Shown here: positions 1 through 12,142 of the stretch, piece after piece
Position numbering within the stretch: the stretch's first letter is position 1
How the letters are laid out: each line of letters starts with the position of its first letter
Assembly: GCA_002946415.1 (NCBI GenBank)
Contig: NJPS01000031.1
Coordinates: forward strand, 1,320,394 to 1,384,393
From: Rutstroemia sp. NJR-2017a BVV2
Lineage: Eukaryota; Ascomycota; Leotiomycetes; Helotiales; Rutstroemiaceae
DNA: 64,000 bases
Reading direction: 5' to 3'
Notes under the pieces: generated by a model
Database searches by the model: none
Told to the model about the DNA's origin: nothing
The model's input: only the letters and a program-made list of their open reading frames with translations
Position numbers and translations under genes: made by a program

Positions 1-1089
1 AAGAGTAAGGACATCAATTCACCAGGGCTGCTGTGCTTCGCAGCTCAAGAATAAATTTGGGGAGCCCTCTGAATTCTCCATGATTTGAAAAGAGAAGAGG
101 AATATTTTCGATGCAAAATGTAAAGAAATTTTTTCTTTGTAGACAAATTTTGTCGAAAAGCTTTAAGGGTTCTGAACACGAGGTCCGTGCACTTCGAATA
201 GCTCGGGCTCGGAGCTCTCCAGGCCGTGCTGCTGTCAAAATGGGCAGCCACGTGAGTGGCTTTCTTAGCAGGCACGGCAGGCCGGGAGGTGGTATGCTCA
301 TGGACATGGAGGAGGCAGATATGACTTCATCTGGAGCAAGAACAGGTTCTTCGCTTTGCAGATATCCGAGATTCCAAATCGGCAGTTTGCGATTCCCGGT
401 TCGCATGCAGCTTTCAACCCTCTCACCTCCAGCACGACAACTCGAGTCAAATTCAACCCCACCCCACTACCAGCATCCATACGAAGTACCAAGTACAGTA
501 CTTGTCCTGACTGACTGTACTGTGCCAATCCACTCCACTAACCTAGAATTGAACAAGTCGGACGAAGATTCGTCTGGTCCGGTACCCTTGTCCAACCCTC
601 CTGACTGTGTACTCTTCCTTTACGAAGGGCAAAAGGCAGAGGAGAGGCAAAGGCGAAAGACAATGGCCCAGACCGGTACAGTACAACCGCACCGAGAGTA
701 CACACAAGCTACAGGCGGTGGAAGATCAACGGCAGGGTCGTGACGAGCTTATGATCTTCAAGTCATCCATTCATTATTCATATTCAGTATGCTATGCTTT
801 CGACTTTCCCCGAAATCCGCTGTACGGACGATGTTGATCTTTCTTCGTACTTAGGTAGCATTCAAATCCAAATAACCACAATCAAGTTATCCATTTTTCT
901 ACCTTCTTTCTTTACCGTCCGTAATTCTCTCTTTTCGACGTTTGTGCTCCCAACCCTTTGCGATACGCTACCTAATTCCTTCTTGAAGACCTCATTCGAA
1001 CATCCAACTTTGCGACTTTCTTTAAAATCCCCTGCTGCTCCGATTCCTGCATTGATACTGCTCGTTCATCCTTACGAAATAAACCCACG
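1..1089. promoter_or_regulatory. Upstream region and probable 5' UTR of the DIP2-like gene
   Basis: No coding region is supported here. An open frame at 111-743 has no recognisable domain and biased composition, so I treat it as chance. The 490-540 and 670-700 stretches hold several GTAC-centred motifs (AGTACAGTACTT, CTGTACTGTGCC). The segment 870-970 is rich in C/T on the + strand, which is common just upstream of fungal start codons, and probably covers the promoter and leader of the gene starting at 1090. Confidence 0.5.
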
Positions 1090-4000
1090 ATGGCAGAGAA
1101 CAACCCGGAGCTGCAGGCAAAACTGCAAGAGTTAGAGCATGAATTGGAGGTTAGTGAAGGCCTCTCCAAAACACGGAGGATTCGTTTTGGTTACGTCGCG
1201 TGCGCTTCCTTTTACCAGGTGCTTGCAGGATGACATGCCGTGGTAGATGAAATAATTCTGTAGAACTTCATTGCTAATCAAGCTTTTCCGCAGGAAGGAG
1301 ATATTACAGAGAAAGGGTATAGCCATTTTGCGATCTAGCAGCCATTCGAAATCTTCTCTGGCTAACCGTATGTGACTCCTGGGCAGATATCAAAAGCGAC
1401 GCACATTCCTCCTTTCACAATACCTGGGCGCCTCCCCGATAGCCGCAGAGCTGAAAGGGCTGCGCATACACACTCCTGATGACAGCATACATCCTTCGAA
1501 CGATGGCTCGCGGACCGCATCCCTCGCTGCTCTCAATTCCAACTCGAGAGGTGTTAGCGGCAGTGAAGCTCACCCCCAACAATACTACGGTGCATCTGCA
1601 TCTCCAGTTCGAACCGGTACAATGGCGAGTGATACTGGAAGTTTTGGGGCAAACAGAGGACAAGATGGGCGGACATTCTCCTACGCAGGCAGACCTTCCG
1701 ATCTGAGGCTGGCGGTACACAATCCAAACCAGAGACATAGTTCTTACAGTCGGGACTCTTCGTATATGCCTGGATCACCAAACCATGGAGAAACTTCACA
1801 GGATCGTGTGGGCGAGCCAAGTATGACAATGGGGTCAATGACTTCCGGCACAAATTATGCGTTCAATCCGACGCAGCAGGCAGGCTACACGGAACACCCA
1901 CAAGATGTTTATGACCAAAGCCACGGAGCAACTATGATGGACTCGCATGGCACCATGCTTGGTGAATCGCAACAAGGCTATTTCTCTGACTTCGCGGGGC
2001 AGCAAGGGTACGAACATAACGGACCAGATTCGTACGGCGGTGGACCGCACAGATACTCATCCAGCGACGCATTCTCCCCGACAGCAGCTATGGCTCCGCC
2101 AATGCTGACTACCAACGATCTGCCTCCGCCTGCTGCGCTGGAATATCAAATGCCTCTGGAACCTCGAGATGTGCCATTTGCCGTATATGATCCGCACGAC
2201 ACAAGCACCCCGATGTCTAAATTTGATAACATCGCCGCAGTTCTTCGACACCGAGGCAAGGCCAATGCTAAGATGCCGGCATACTGGGTGTTGGATAACA
2301 AGGGGAAAGAGATCGCTTCTATTACTTGGGAAAAGCTTACCAGCCGAGCTGAGAAGGTCGCGCAAGTCATCAGGGACAAAAGTTCCTTATACAGAGGTGA
2401 TCGAGTTGCTTTAATATATCGCGACTCTGAAATTATCGATTTTGCAATCGCTCTTCTGGGTTGCTTTATAGCTGGGGTGGTAGCAGTGCCGATTAATGAC
2501 TTAGAAGACTATACGAAGCTTAACCTAATTCTAACCTCTACGCAAGCACATCTAGCCCTTACTACCGACAATAATTTGAAGGCTTTTCAGCGCGACATCA
2601 CGACTCAGAAGCTCAATTGGCCAAGAGGAGTGGAATGGTGGAAGACGAATGAATTTGGGAGTTGGCATCCTAAGAAGAAAGACGATGCGCCTCCATTAAC
2701 TGTACCGGATTTGGCATACATTGAGTTCTCCCGAGCCCCAACAGGTGATCTGCGTGGAGTGGTTATGAGCCATCGTACAATCATGCATCAGATGGCATGC
2801 TTGAGTGCTATTATATCTACTGTGCCATCTGGTGCACATGGTGACACTTTCAATCCCGGCCTAAGAGATAAAAACGGAAGGCTGATGGCAGGCTCAAGTA
2901 ACCATGGTGAAATTTTACTATCGTATCTGGACCCACGGCAGGGCATAGGCATGATTTTAGGGGTTCTCCTAACAGTATATGGTGGTCACACAACGGTCTG
3001 GTTGGAGAGTAAGGCCGTCGAAACACCTGGTCTTTATGCACATCTTATCACTAAATACAGAGCGACACTCATGGTTGCTGATTATCCTGGCCTTAAACGA
3101 GCGGCATATAATTATCAACAGGATCCTATGACGACTCGAAATTTCAAAAAAGGCATGGAGCCCAACTTCAAGGATGTGAAGTTGTGTCTAATTGATACTT
3201 TGACCGTTGACAGCGAATTCCATGAAGTTCTAGCGGACCGATGGTTAAGGCCGATGCGTAATCCACGAGCACGAGAATTGGTCGCGCCAATGCTGTGCCT
3301 TCCAGAACACGGTGGTATGGTCATCAGTATGCGCGATTGGCTGGGAGGGGAGGAACGGATGGGATGTCCGTTAAAGCTAGATATAGGCTCCGATGACGAT
3401 TCAATCGAGGAGAAACCAGAGGAGAAAGAAAAGTCTACCGGAAATGGGTTCGGAAGTCTCATTGGAGGTGGCACAGTGGCTCCAACGGAACAAAAAGGAA
3501 GAACCGAACTCAGTGAAGTCCTTTTGGATCGAGAGGCACTAAAGACCAATGAGGTTGTTGTCGTTGCCATAGGTGAAGAAGCGCGCAAAAAGGCTGGCAG
3601 TGAGCCGGGGACTGTACGTGTGGGCGCATTCGGCTTCCCTATACCTGATGCGACTCTTGCAGTAGTAGACCCAGAAACCGGCCTTCTTGCCTCGCCACAT
3701 TCCGTAGGAGAAATCTGGGTGGACTCCCCTTCGCTCTCTGGAGGTTTTTGGGCACTACCCAAACACACCGAACAGATTTTCCACGCTAGACCTTACAAGT
3801 TCGAACAGGGCGATCCTACTCCAATGATGGTTGAACCTGAATTCCTCCGTACAGGTCTACTCGGCACTGTCATTGAAGGAAAAGTGTTCGTTTTGGGCCT
3901 CTACGAAGACCGACTCCGTCAAAAAGTTGAGTGGGTCGAGCATGGCCATGAAGTGGCTGAGCATCGTTACTTCTTTGTGCAACATATCATAGTAAGTATC

Positions 4001-6951
4001 ATGAAGAATGTACCGAAAATCTATGACTGTTCTGCATTCGACGTATTCGTCAATGACGAGCATCTGCCTATCGTCTTGTTGGAATCTCCTTCTGCGTCAA
4101 CGGCGCCAGCAACATCTGGTGGTCCTCCGCGGCAGCTTGATACTGCGCTTCTCGATTCATTGTCGGAGAGATGTATGGAAGTGTTAATGCAAGAGCACCA
4201 TTTGAGGGTATACTGTGTCATGATTACAGCACCAAACACTCTGCCCAAAGTTCTTAAATGCGGGCGTAGAGAGATCGGTAACATGCTTTGTCGTCGCGAA
4301 TTCGATCTTGGAAACTTGCCTTGCGTCCATGTAAAGTTTGGCGTAGAGAGAGCTGTTCTCAATTTGCCTATTGGCGTGGATCCTATTGGAGGAATATGGT
4401 CGCCACTTGCTACTCAAACTCGTGAAGATATATTATCCCCTGGCGACAAGCAGTATTCTGGAATTGATCGTCGCGAAGTGGTAATAGATGATCGAACATC
4501 CACACCATTAAACAACTTTCTAAGCATTGTGGATTTGCTTCAATGGCGCGTCGCAAGACAAGCCGACGAACTTTCGTATTGCACCATCGATGGACGCGGC
4601 AGGGAGGGCAAGGGCATTACTTGGAAAAAGTTCGACACCAAAGTGGCTGCAGTAGCCATGTACCTCAAGAACAAGGTTAAGATACGAGCCGGCGATCATC
4701 TAATCCTGATGTACACACATTCAGAGGACTTTGTCTATGCCACGCACGCATGCTTTTGCTTGGGTGCGACAGCCATACCTATGGCACCTTTGGATCAGAA
4801 CCGCCTCAACGAAGACGCCCCAGCATTTCTACACATGGTCGCAGACTATCATGTCAAGGCGGTCCTGGTCAACCAAGATGTAGATCATCTTTTGAAACAA
4901 AAAGCTGTGTCACAGCACGTCAAACAATCAGCACAGGTTTTGAAGGTGTCGGTTCCGAGCATTTATAACACCTCTAAACCACCAAAGCAGAACAATGGCT
5001 GTCGAGATCTTGGACTCACCATGTTACCTGCCTGGGTTCAGCCTGGATTTCCAGCACTTGTTTGGACTTATTGGACACCCGATCAACGCCGTATTGCTGT
5101 TCAGTTAGGCCACGACACCATTATGGGCATGTGTAAAGTGCAGAAAGAGACCTGCCAAATGACAAGTTCAAGACCTGTCCTTGGTTGCGTAAGAAGTACA
5201 ACAGGTTTGGGGTTCATACATAGTTGTCTAATGGGTATCTTTGTTGGTGCCCCGACCTACCTCGTCTCACCGGTGGAATTCGCGCAGAACCCGGTATCCC
5301 TTTTCTTGACGTTAGCTCGGTACAAAATCAAGGACACTTATGCCACTCCTCAAATGCTGGATCACGCCATGGCAGTTATGCCTGGTAAAGGGTTCAACCT
5401 GCATGAGTTGAAGAACATGATGATCTCCGCGGAAGGGAGACCCCGTGTCGATGTTTTCCAGAAAGTACGCATGCATTTCGCTGCGACTGGGCTTGATCTT
5501 ACTGCCATCAACACAGTCTATTCTCACGTTCTCAATCCTATGATTGCTTCTCGATCATACATGTGCATTGAGCCAGTTGAGCTATGGCTAGATACTCAAG
5601 CATTACGACGTGGCATGGTGTATCCAGTTGAACCTGGTACCGAGTCGAGAGCACTTATGGTACAAGATTCCGGAATGGTGCCTGTGTCGACACAAATAGC
5701 TATCGTTAATCCAGAGAGTCGCTGTCTTTGCCACGAAGGTGAGTATGGTGAAATTTGGGTAGAGTCTGAGGCTTGTGTCCGAGCATTCTATGGCTCCAAG
5801 GATGCCTTTGATTCCGAAAGATTCGACGGCCGTACTGTAGATGGAGATCCAAATGTGCAATACGTGCGCACTGGAGACCTAGGATTTTTATACAATGTGA
5901 GCAGGCCCATTGGTCCAAACGGTGCCTTGGTCGAAATGCAGGTTCTCTTCGTCTTAGGCAGCGTGGGTGAAACCTTCGAAATAAATGGACTCAGTCACTT
6001 TCCTATGGACATCGAGTCTTCGGTCGAGAAATGCCATCGCAATATCGTACCTGGTGGATGGTAAGTCTTTTGTAACGTGTTGAAAAATTGCCAAGCTTAC
6101 GATGTTTTAGTGCTGTGTTCCAGGCTGGTGGTCTTGTGGTTGTGCTGGTCGAGGTAGGACGAAAAGCATATCTCGCATCCATTGTGCCAGTTATCGTTAA
6201 TGCAATCCTCAATGAGCATCAAATCGTTGTGGATATTGTTGCGTTTGTCAACAGAGGTGACTTCCCAAGATCCAGGCTTGGGGAAAAGCAACGCGGTAAA
6301 ATACTTGCAAGTTGGGTTACGCGCAAAATGCGCACGATGGCACAGTTTGGAATTCGAGATGCCGAGTCTGGGCTTTCGGATGTCACAGAGACGATGGAGC
6401 CCCGCAGCGGCATGGGCAGCATTCGAAATGGCAGTGTGATTGCTAGCAGCTTACGCAACGTCGAGCCTGCCCCACAGATTGTCGAACAGCAGGAACGAGA
6501 GCGCCAAATGTTACAGTCACAGAACAGTTTTGCTCCTCTCCCAACAGGTATATCCGAAATGCCAGCTGATAATTACGACAATTCAATGTTTGGATCACCT
6601 TCCGCACACAGCGCACAGAGAGACAACGACGAAACACCTCCTGCCCATTCTCAGAGCCAATACGAACTCCCAAGCAGTAATTTCGATGGTTCGGCCATTA
6701 GCTTCGATAATCCATATTCAGACTTCGTAGTGCCAGGATTTGGACCAAATGATGCCGCACCACCGAACGTTGGACCAAAGCCAGGCATGGGCCCACAGCC
6801 AACTGTCCCTTCTGTTCAGCTGCACGACGGAAATGATCGATGGAGTTTACCTAGTCAGCAGCCGGCTAGCGGTGGTCTACGGGTGCACAATATGGATGAT
6901 GATGATGATTGGAAGGATACTATATTGCATTATAATCGTGCGAATCAATAA
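1090..6951 (+). CDS. DIP2-like protein: DMAP1-binding domain plus two AMP-binding (adenylate-forming) domains
   Basis: Exons 1090-1149, 1294-1316, 1387-6060 and 6111-6951 give 1865 residues. The first three exons join to a DMAP1-binding module (about residues 8-50, containing GDITEKGYQKRR). A long low-complexity linker follows, then two tandem adenylate-forming domains (about 200-850 and 930-1600). The second keeps the RTGDL signature near residue 1522. In both domains the Ser/Thr/Gly-rich phosphate-binding loop is replaced: near 472 by SRAPTGDLRG and near 1253 by WTPDQRR. This architecture is that of Disco-interacting protein 2 (yeast Cmr2/Dip2), a family known to regulate diacylglycerol pools. 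The tail after about residue 1650 is disordered, Pro/Ser/Asn-rich, and ends with a run of Asp. Start chosen because exon 1 completes the DMAP module. Family assignment is strong; substrate is not deducible. Confidence 0.93.
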
Positions 6952-7904
6952 ATGAGTTATAGGGTGGGAGTGTGGTTGAAGAAAAGCTCGGAGACTAGGA
7001 CGATAGACCATGGAAGGGTCAGGAAAGGAGTTCATAAATGATGGAACTTGGGTAGGCTGCTCATTATGACTTCCCTCTTCGACAATTGATATACATAGGA
7101 ATGGCGTGGGGTGTGGCACATGGACTTGTGAGCATTGGGATCAGCGGCTTATGTATTCAATAAAATGCATCGTAAATGTAAATCATACATAGGTATAATG
7201 TAGATCTTCGGTCAAAGATGCTGTTGATTTGAACTGCCAGTATGTGTCGTATTGACACTTCCTCCACTGCCCACATAGGCGTGCTGCAGCCTTAGTGCCG
7301 TGCATAGACAATGAATGATACAAAGCGCATATCCTTGCGCCTAATGCAACCCTCGAAGCTGAAACCGACAAAGAAACGGTTCGTATATCCTTCCAGTACC
7401 AGATAACCAACAGAAATAAATACCAATAATCCAATGAAAGAAATGAGAGAATTTTCACCTCCTTGTTGCAGCTCAAAGGTCTCGCAAAAATGCATTTCCT
7501 TTACAGTCACGTGTCGCATGCTCATTCCAAAGATGCCTACCGTATAAAGTCCCGATCCAACCTTGGGAAGTTACATTGCATTGCATAGCATTCAGCTTTC
7601 GCTCCTGCTCTACTTCTTTCTTGTAGTTGACTGGTTCAGGAAAGACTGGCCTTGCCAGCATAGCATTTGCCACAGGAAACTGCACTTGCAACTTTGCAAC
7701 AGCCAGCCCACCACAAAGAACAAGCAAAACGCCCTTGCCCCTTCGCTTTCCCTCCTCAGCCACGGTTACCGTCGCACGGAAACACAGGGAATTGCTCAGC
7801 ACTGAAGTAAGAAAGAGTCACTCAATAATCTGTTTTTCTGGCTATTTACTTGCCTTCTTCAATCGATAATTTTTGATCTCCCTCTCTCTCTCGTGCATAA
7901 AGAA
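6952..7904. promoter_or_regulatory. DIP2 3' region and phosphodiesterase promoter
   Basis: This gap holds no gene I can support. An E-box-like CACGTG lies at 7508-7513. A C/T-rich tract (about 7870-7893, CCCTCTCTCTCTC) sits immediately before the next start codon, as is usual for fungal leaders. Confidence 0.4.
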
Positions 7905-9931
7905 ATGCCAAGCTTTCGTACCAGGTCGAGCAAGGTTACCTCAAGCGGAATTCCAGCGGAGCAGAGGAGAAAGACAAAGGACGAACAAAGGGGGGATAAC
8001 TCGATGACGGGCGGAAATTTGAGGAATGATGAGAATGGGAATGGGGATGGGGATGCGAGTGGAAATGGAAACGGAAATGGGAATGGAAATGTGTTGAGCG
8101 TGGATATAGAGATGCAGTATGAGAGCTCGGAGCCGGGCTTGCAGGTTATTGTTTTGGTGAGTTATGCTTGATTTCCTGCGGGACTATGCTTTCTTTGTTT
8201 GGTTGGGTTTATTCTGACGGGGTTATTGGGGAGACTCGCTTGGGGCTTGGTGTGATAGATGCATCTGATGTAGCACAAGGGATGGCGCTTTTGGTCTGAC
8301 AAGTGTCACGTGCGAAGGTGTATGGTTGTTCGATGCAAGTTGAGGGCATTGATTTCATACTTGCACATTAGAATTGGATGCTCTATAGAAGCTGGCGCCA
8401 TTGTATGGCAAATTCTGGGAGTATGCTAATTAAACTGATAGGGTTCTAGAGGAGGACCATTCGAGGACAACTGCACAGCAATGCTCGTACGATCCGTAGC
8501 TTTGAACTGGGACAATGAATCAGTCTTGGCTGTCGACACCGGCGTTCACATATCAGCTATCAACACCTTGCTCAAGGAATCCGTAACTTCAGATATCCGC
8601 CCGACCACCGTCGACCATGGACCTTTCGCAGGACTCAAAATTAAGCACAAAAACATCGAGGCTAATACTGGAGACTTCCTGCTCGACACATTAGGTGCGG
8701 TTCTTATTACACATCCTCATATTGACCATATTGCTGGCGGTATCGTTGGTACGGCGTTGGGGTCCCGCAAACCAAGGTGTTTTGCTGGGTTGACTTCCAC
8801 CATTGAGGCTTTGAAGGCGCATATCTTTAATGATATTATTTGGCCTAATCTGTCGGATGAGGATGATGGAGTAGGAGCGGTCACTTTCAATCGCTTGATA
8901 TCAGGTGGTTCACCGGTTCTGGGTACAGGTCATTCGGAGGGTTATGTAGAGATTGGTAAAGGACTTGCAGTTAAGTGTTGGGCAGTTAGTCATGGTTGTT
9001 GTGAGCATAAATATTCAAGTACGTATTCTTCCCGGAATTCCTACGCCTTACGGTTGGTTATTAGCATGTCTAATAAAACATAGATCAAGACCACAACTCC
9101 AGCGCCTACAGCACTTCACCTCGGGAATACCCCATACGCGACCGCTCATCTCCAAGCTCACCGCAATCCAGACGCAACTCGGCTCTCCACAACACCATTG
9201 AAAACATACCCCAGCACACAAGCGAAAAGCACTATGCTTACAACAGCACCGCCTACTTCATCCAAGACAAGACCACTCTCCGCGAAGTGCTCATCTTCGG
9301 CGACGTCGAGCCCGATTCGATATCAATCCTCCCACGAAACCAATACGTATGGAATGACGCAGCCCCCAAGATTGTCGAGGGCCGACTCAAGGCTATTCTC
9401 ATCGAGTGTTCGTATAACGATGCGCGACCAGATGATAAGTTGTTTGGGCATATGAACCCGCGACATTTGATGCAAGAGCTATGCGTGCTCGCGAGGGAGG
9501 TTGAGAATTGGCAGGGCGGGGAGAGGCTCAGAGAGAGGAAGAAAATTAATGAACGAGGTGAGGTGGAGTATTTGCGCAGAGGAGGGTCGCCACAGTGGAA
9601 AAGGAAGTCGAGTTCGCTTCTGAAGAGTCCGCTTTCGGTTGTTAGTCAGGGGATGGGGATTTTCTCGCATGGTGGGGTAGATGCGGTTATAGACGAAGAG
9701 GCAGAAGATGAGGATGGTAGTATCGATACTGTGTTTTCAGCTGCTGGACCAACGAAACAGAATTTGTTGAAGGGGATCAAGGTTGTTATTATTCATGTTA
9801 AAGATCGGTTGCTGCCAGAGCCATATGATCCGGGTGAATATATCATGAAGCAGATTTTGGCGTGGGAGAAGGAGATGAAGTTGGGTTGTGAGTTTATCTT
9901 GCCAGTAGCGGGGACGTCGCTTTATTTGTAG
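7905..9931 (+). CDS. PDE1: Class II (low-affinity) 3',5'-cyclic-AMP phosphodiesterase
   Basis: Exons 7905-8156, 8442-9018 and 9084-9931 give 558 residues. The 285-bp first intron separates a low-complexity N-terminus from the catalytic part. The catalytic core starts with GSRGGPFEDN and carries the metallo-hydrolase motif HPHIDHIAG at about residues 174-182, the class II PDE signature. Further conserved blocks are VSHG near 270 and IFGDVEPD in exon 3. Family members hydrolyse cAMP to AMP and damp PKA signalling in the cytosol. Exon 1 encodes a Gly-Asn run from a GGAAAT-type hexanucleotide repeat (about 8035-8090). An acidic insertion (EDEEAEDED-like) lies near residue 470. Start is the first in-frame ATG after the pyrimidine tract. 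Confidence 0.93.
8035..8090 (+). repeat. In-frame hexanucleotide repeat coding Asn-Gly
   Basis: Imperfect GGNAAT/GGGGAT hexamers inside exon 1 of the phosphodiesterase gene encode an Asn-Gly/Asp-Gly run. The repeat is in frame and outside the catalytic domain, so its length can vary without harm to the fold. Confidence 0.7.
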
Positions 9932-10260
9932 ATACTGGGGGGTGTATGATGGGTTGGCGATGAGCGAGCGCTATACATTATGGGCGGGAGCTTCTAGGAA
10001 ATGGTGTTTAGGCGGACGTTTGATCGGCATGGGTTTTTGGTGGGAGGGAGTTTTGCGAAATAGATAAACGGGTTACGGGCTATAGGTTTATGGATGGGTG
10101 GTTCTTGTCAGGCATTCTTTTACCCAGGGCGTAGGAAATTTGTCAAGGCGCGCGGTAGATGGATATGTCCTAGGATTGAAATTCGGTCTAGTCTAGTGTT
10201 TACTGTATAATGTACTTTCAAATCATGTTCTCAGGCGAGGAATATTCACAACTTTCCAAG
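9932..10260. other. Convergent intergenic region
   Basis: The 329 bp between two convergent genes hold only 3' untranslated sequence as far as I can see. No repeat, RNA gene or reading frame of note. Confidence 0.4.
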
Positions 10261-11207
10261 TCATTGTCCGTCTGCCTTTGGCTTCACAAGCTTCTTGGCT
10301 TCCTCCGACTTTGCTACAGTGCTTTCATAATCGGGACGGGGTAGCTCAATGCCTTCGGTGGTACGACCATATGTGATGCCACCGAGACGGGACATTGGTC
10401 TTAGAATCTAGAGATACATAAGTTAGTAACTGCTCATGGTAAAGAGATAGTAAAGAAGCAATATGAACTCACGGCTGGATCCACCATATTTCTCTCCGCA
10501 TTAATAGCATTCTCCTTAACCCAAAACCTCGTCCCCTCAATAATAGCTAGCACGCCCGTCTTCTTCCCCTTCGTAGCCTTACTCTCAAACTCCCTCAAGC
10601 TCTCCAACTTCCCTTCGACACTAAACACCGCCTCCTTCACCCGACTGGCCTTAACCGTGCTACAACCCTCAGGTGTCAGTCCACTCAACGCCCATTCCGA
10701 CTCGCCATATGGCGCATTGATACTTGTCGCATTTGCAGCCTCGATAAAATGCTCGCTGATTATGTTAATCGTACATTCACCACTCTCTTTCAAGTTCCTC
10801 AACGAATCCTTGGCATTATCAAACCCGCCCGAGTACCCAACGGTAAAGAGCGGCGGATCATGATTAACCATCTGGAAATAGCTGAAAGGTGCCAAATTCG
10901 TCGACGACCCGTCGGCGCTGCGCGTGCTGATAAAGCCGATTGGGCGCGGGATTATCGCCGAGATCATCAATTTGTAATTGTAGACAGCGGGGCGCCCAGG
11001 CTCGTACGGGTCGATTTCGACATCTGGAATCTTGAGCGATTCGCCATTGTCGTTGGCACCATCGCCGAGTTTCCAGTCGGGCTTTACAGTCTGCCGGATG
11101 TTCCAGTGCAGTGTGCTGTCCCAGGCTTCGCGCTGCGCTTCGACGGCTTTGAAATCAGGGTGCGGGTTGCGCTGAATCAGCTTCTCGGCATCGTGTCTGT
11201 TGGACAT
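10261..11207 (-). CDS. Flavin reductase-like (FMN-binding split-barrel) protein
   Basis: Exons 11207-10473 and 10407-10261 (minus strand) give 293 residues. The intron is 65 bp and phase 0. A flavin-reductase-like split barrel spans about residues 70-240: ISAIIPRPIGFISTRSADG, then NLAPFSYFQMVNHDPPLF and the serine-rich ligand loop. This family binds FMN and is often called DIM6/NTAB or flavoprotein oxygenase in fungi. Reported activities are NAD(P)H-dependent flavin reduction or small-molecule oxygenation, and none can be assigned here. The frame stays open about 20 codons upstream with an Arg/Ser-rich, mitochondrial-presequence-like segment, but no ATG opens it, so I start at 11207. A short upstream exon is possible. 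Confidence 0.88.
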
Positions 11208-12142
11208 GGCGAAGGTGCGTCTTGAAAAGCTTGTCGTTGATGGTAATTTCGCTTTCGAGGGGTGCAATGTGGGGTGTATGGAGGGGCTGGAAATGTATTG
11301 CGTCAGTGATGCTTTTTATGCTCAAGAATATAGCACCTGCCGATTCAGGATATGAATTCTTTCGATTCCCGAGAATTTCATGGACAGTCTCAATTATCTT
11401 CTCACCAAGGAGAAGTGAGCGTACAGTGTTATATATATGTGAGTTTATGCAGGTCGCCTCTAAGTCCGCGCATGCGAAACATATTATTCTATCATAATCC
11501 GTTCCAGGCCTAAGAGACCCATGCGGTGTTATATTTCCGAGTTTATGCACATCGCCTCTAACTCCGCGCATGTACTAAAGTACTTCGTAAAACAGGGCCT
11601 ATTGCTGTCGTTTCCTGGCGGGGAAGGATCATAGTGTGTGTTTTTTTGAGGTAGTATATGCTAGTCTCAATATTATGTGTAATAAGTTAGCCGCGATAAT
11701 AAATATTCAGATAACTAATACTTGAATAATCATTTAGTAAACCGAGGCAGCGGTTCAAAAGAACGGATACGTTCCGCTGCAAGGGAAAATGCGCGATGAG
11801 GTAGAAGATAGACTAGACTACTTTGGGCTGCCAAAGTTACACGAGAGGTTTGTACTTCCGTACGTCAAAACCCCCGCACCGCTCGCTACTGCAGCTGTCG
11901 GGTATCAACTTTATTGGAAATCGCATATGAAGCTCCCAATAAGGTCACTCCTATCGACTCACTCTATCAAGATATAAAGTGAGAAGACGACCAACTCAAA
12001 TCGAGCCCGACATCATCCAAGTGTTCCAGGAAGAACAATACAATACAATCACTTAAAGTGTAGGTTACAGATAACTCTCTCCTCGGTATTCACTCACTGA
12101 TCTGATCTCAGGATATCAAGAAGACAACATCTGACTCTCAAT
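11208..12142. promoter_or_regulatory. Divergent promoter region with a ~48-bp direct repeat
   Basis: This 935-bp spacer between divergent genes contains an imperfect direct repeat (separate entry) and a TATAAA at 11973-11978, about 165 bp before the start of the + strand gene. The middle (11640-11740) is AT-rich. No gene is supported. Confidence 0.4.
11426..11572. repeat. Imperfect direct repeat of about 48 bp, two copies
   Basis: Copy 1 is at 11426-11474 and copy 2 at 11526-11572. Both read GTGTTATAT, then GAGTTTATGCA, then TCGCCTCTAA and TCCGCGCATG, with a few substitutions and a two-base length difference. The copies are 52 bp apart. They could be remnants of a small duplication or paired protein-binding sites. 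No terminal repeats or coding content mark them as a mobile element. Confidence 0.7.

Noticed and set aside
111..743. 210-codon open frame on + strand
   Set aside because: No family similarity, biased composition, an opposite-strand frame of similar length, and position in the DIP2 promoter suggest chance.
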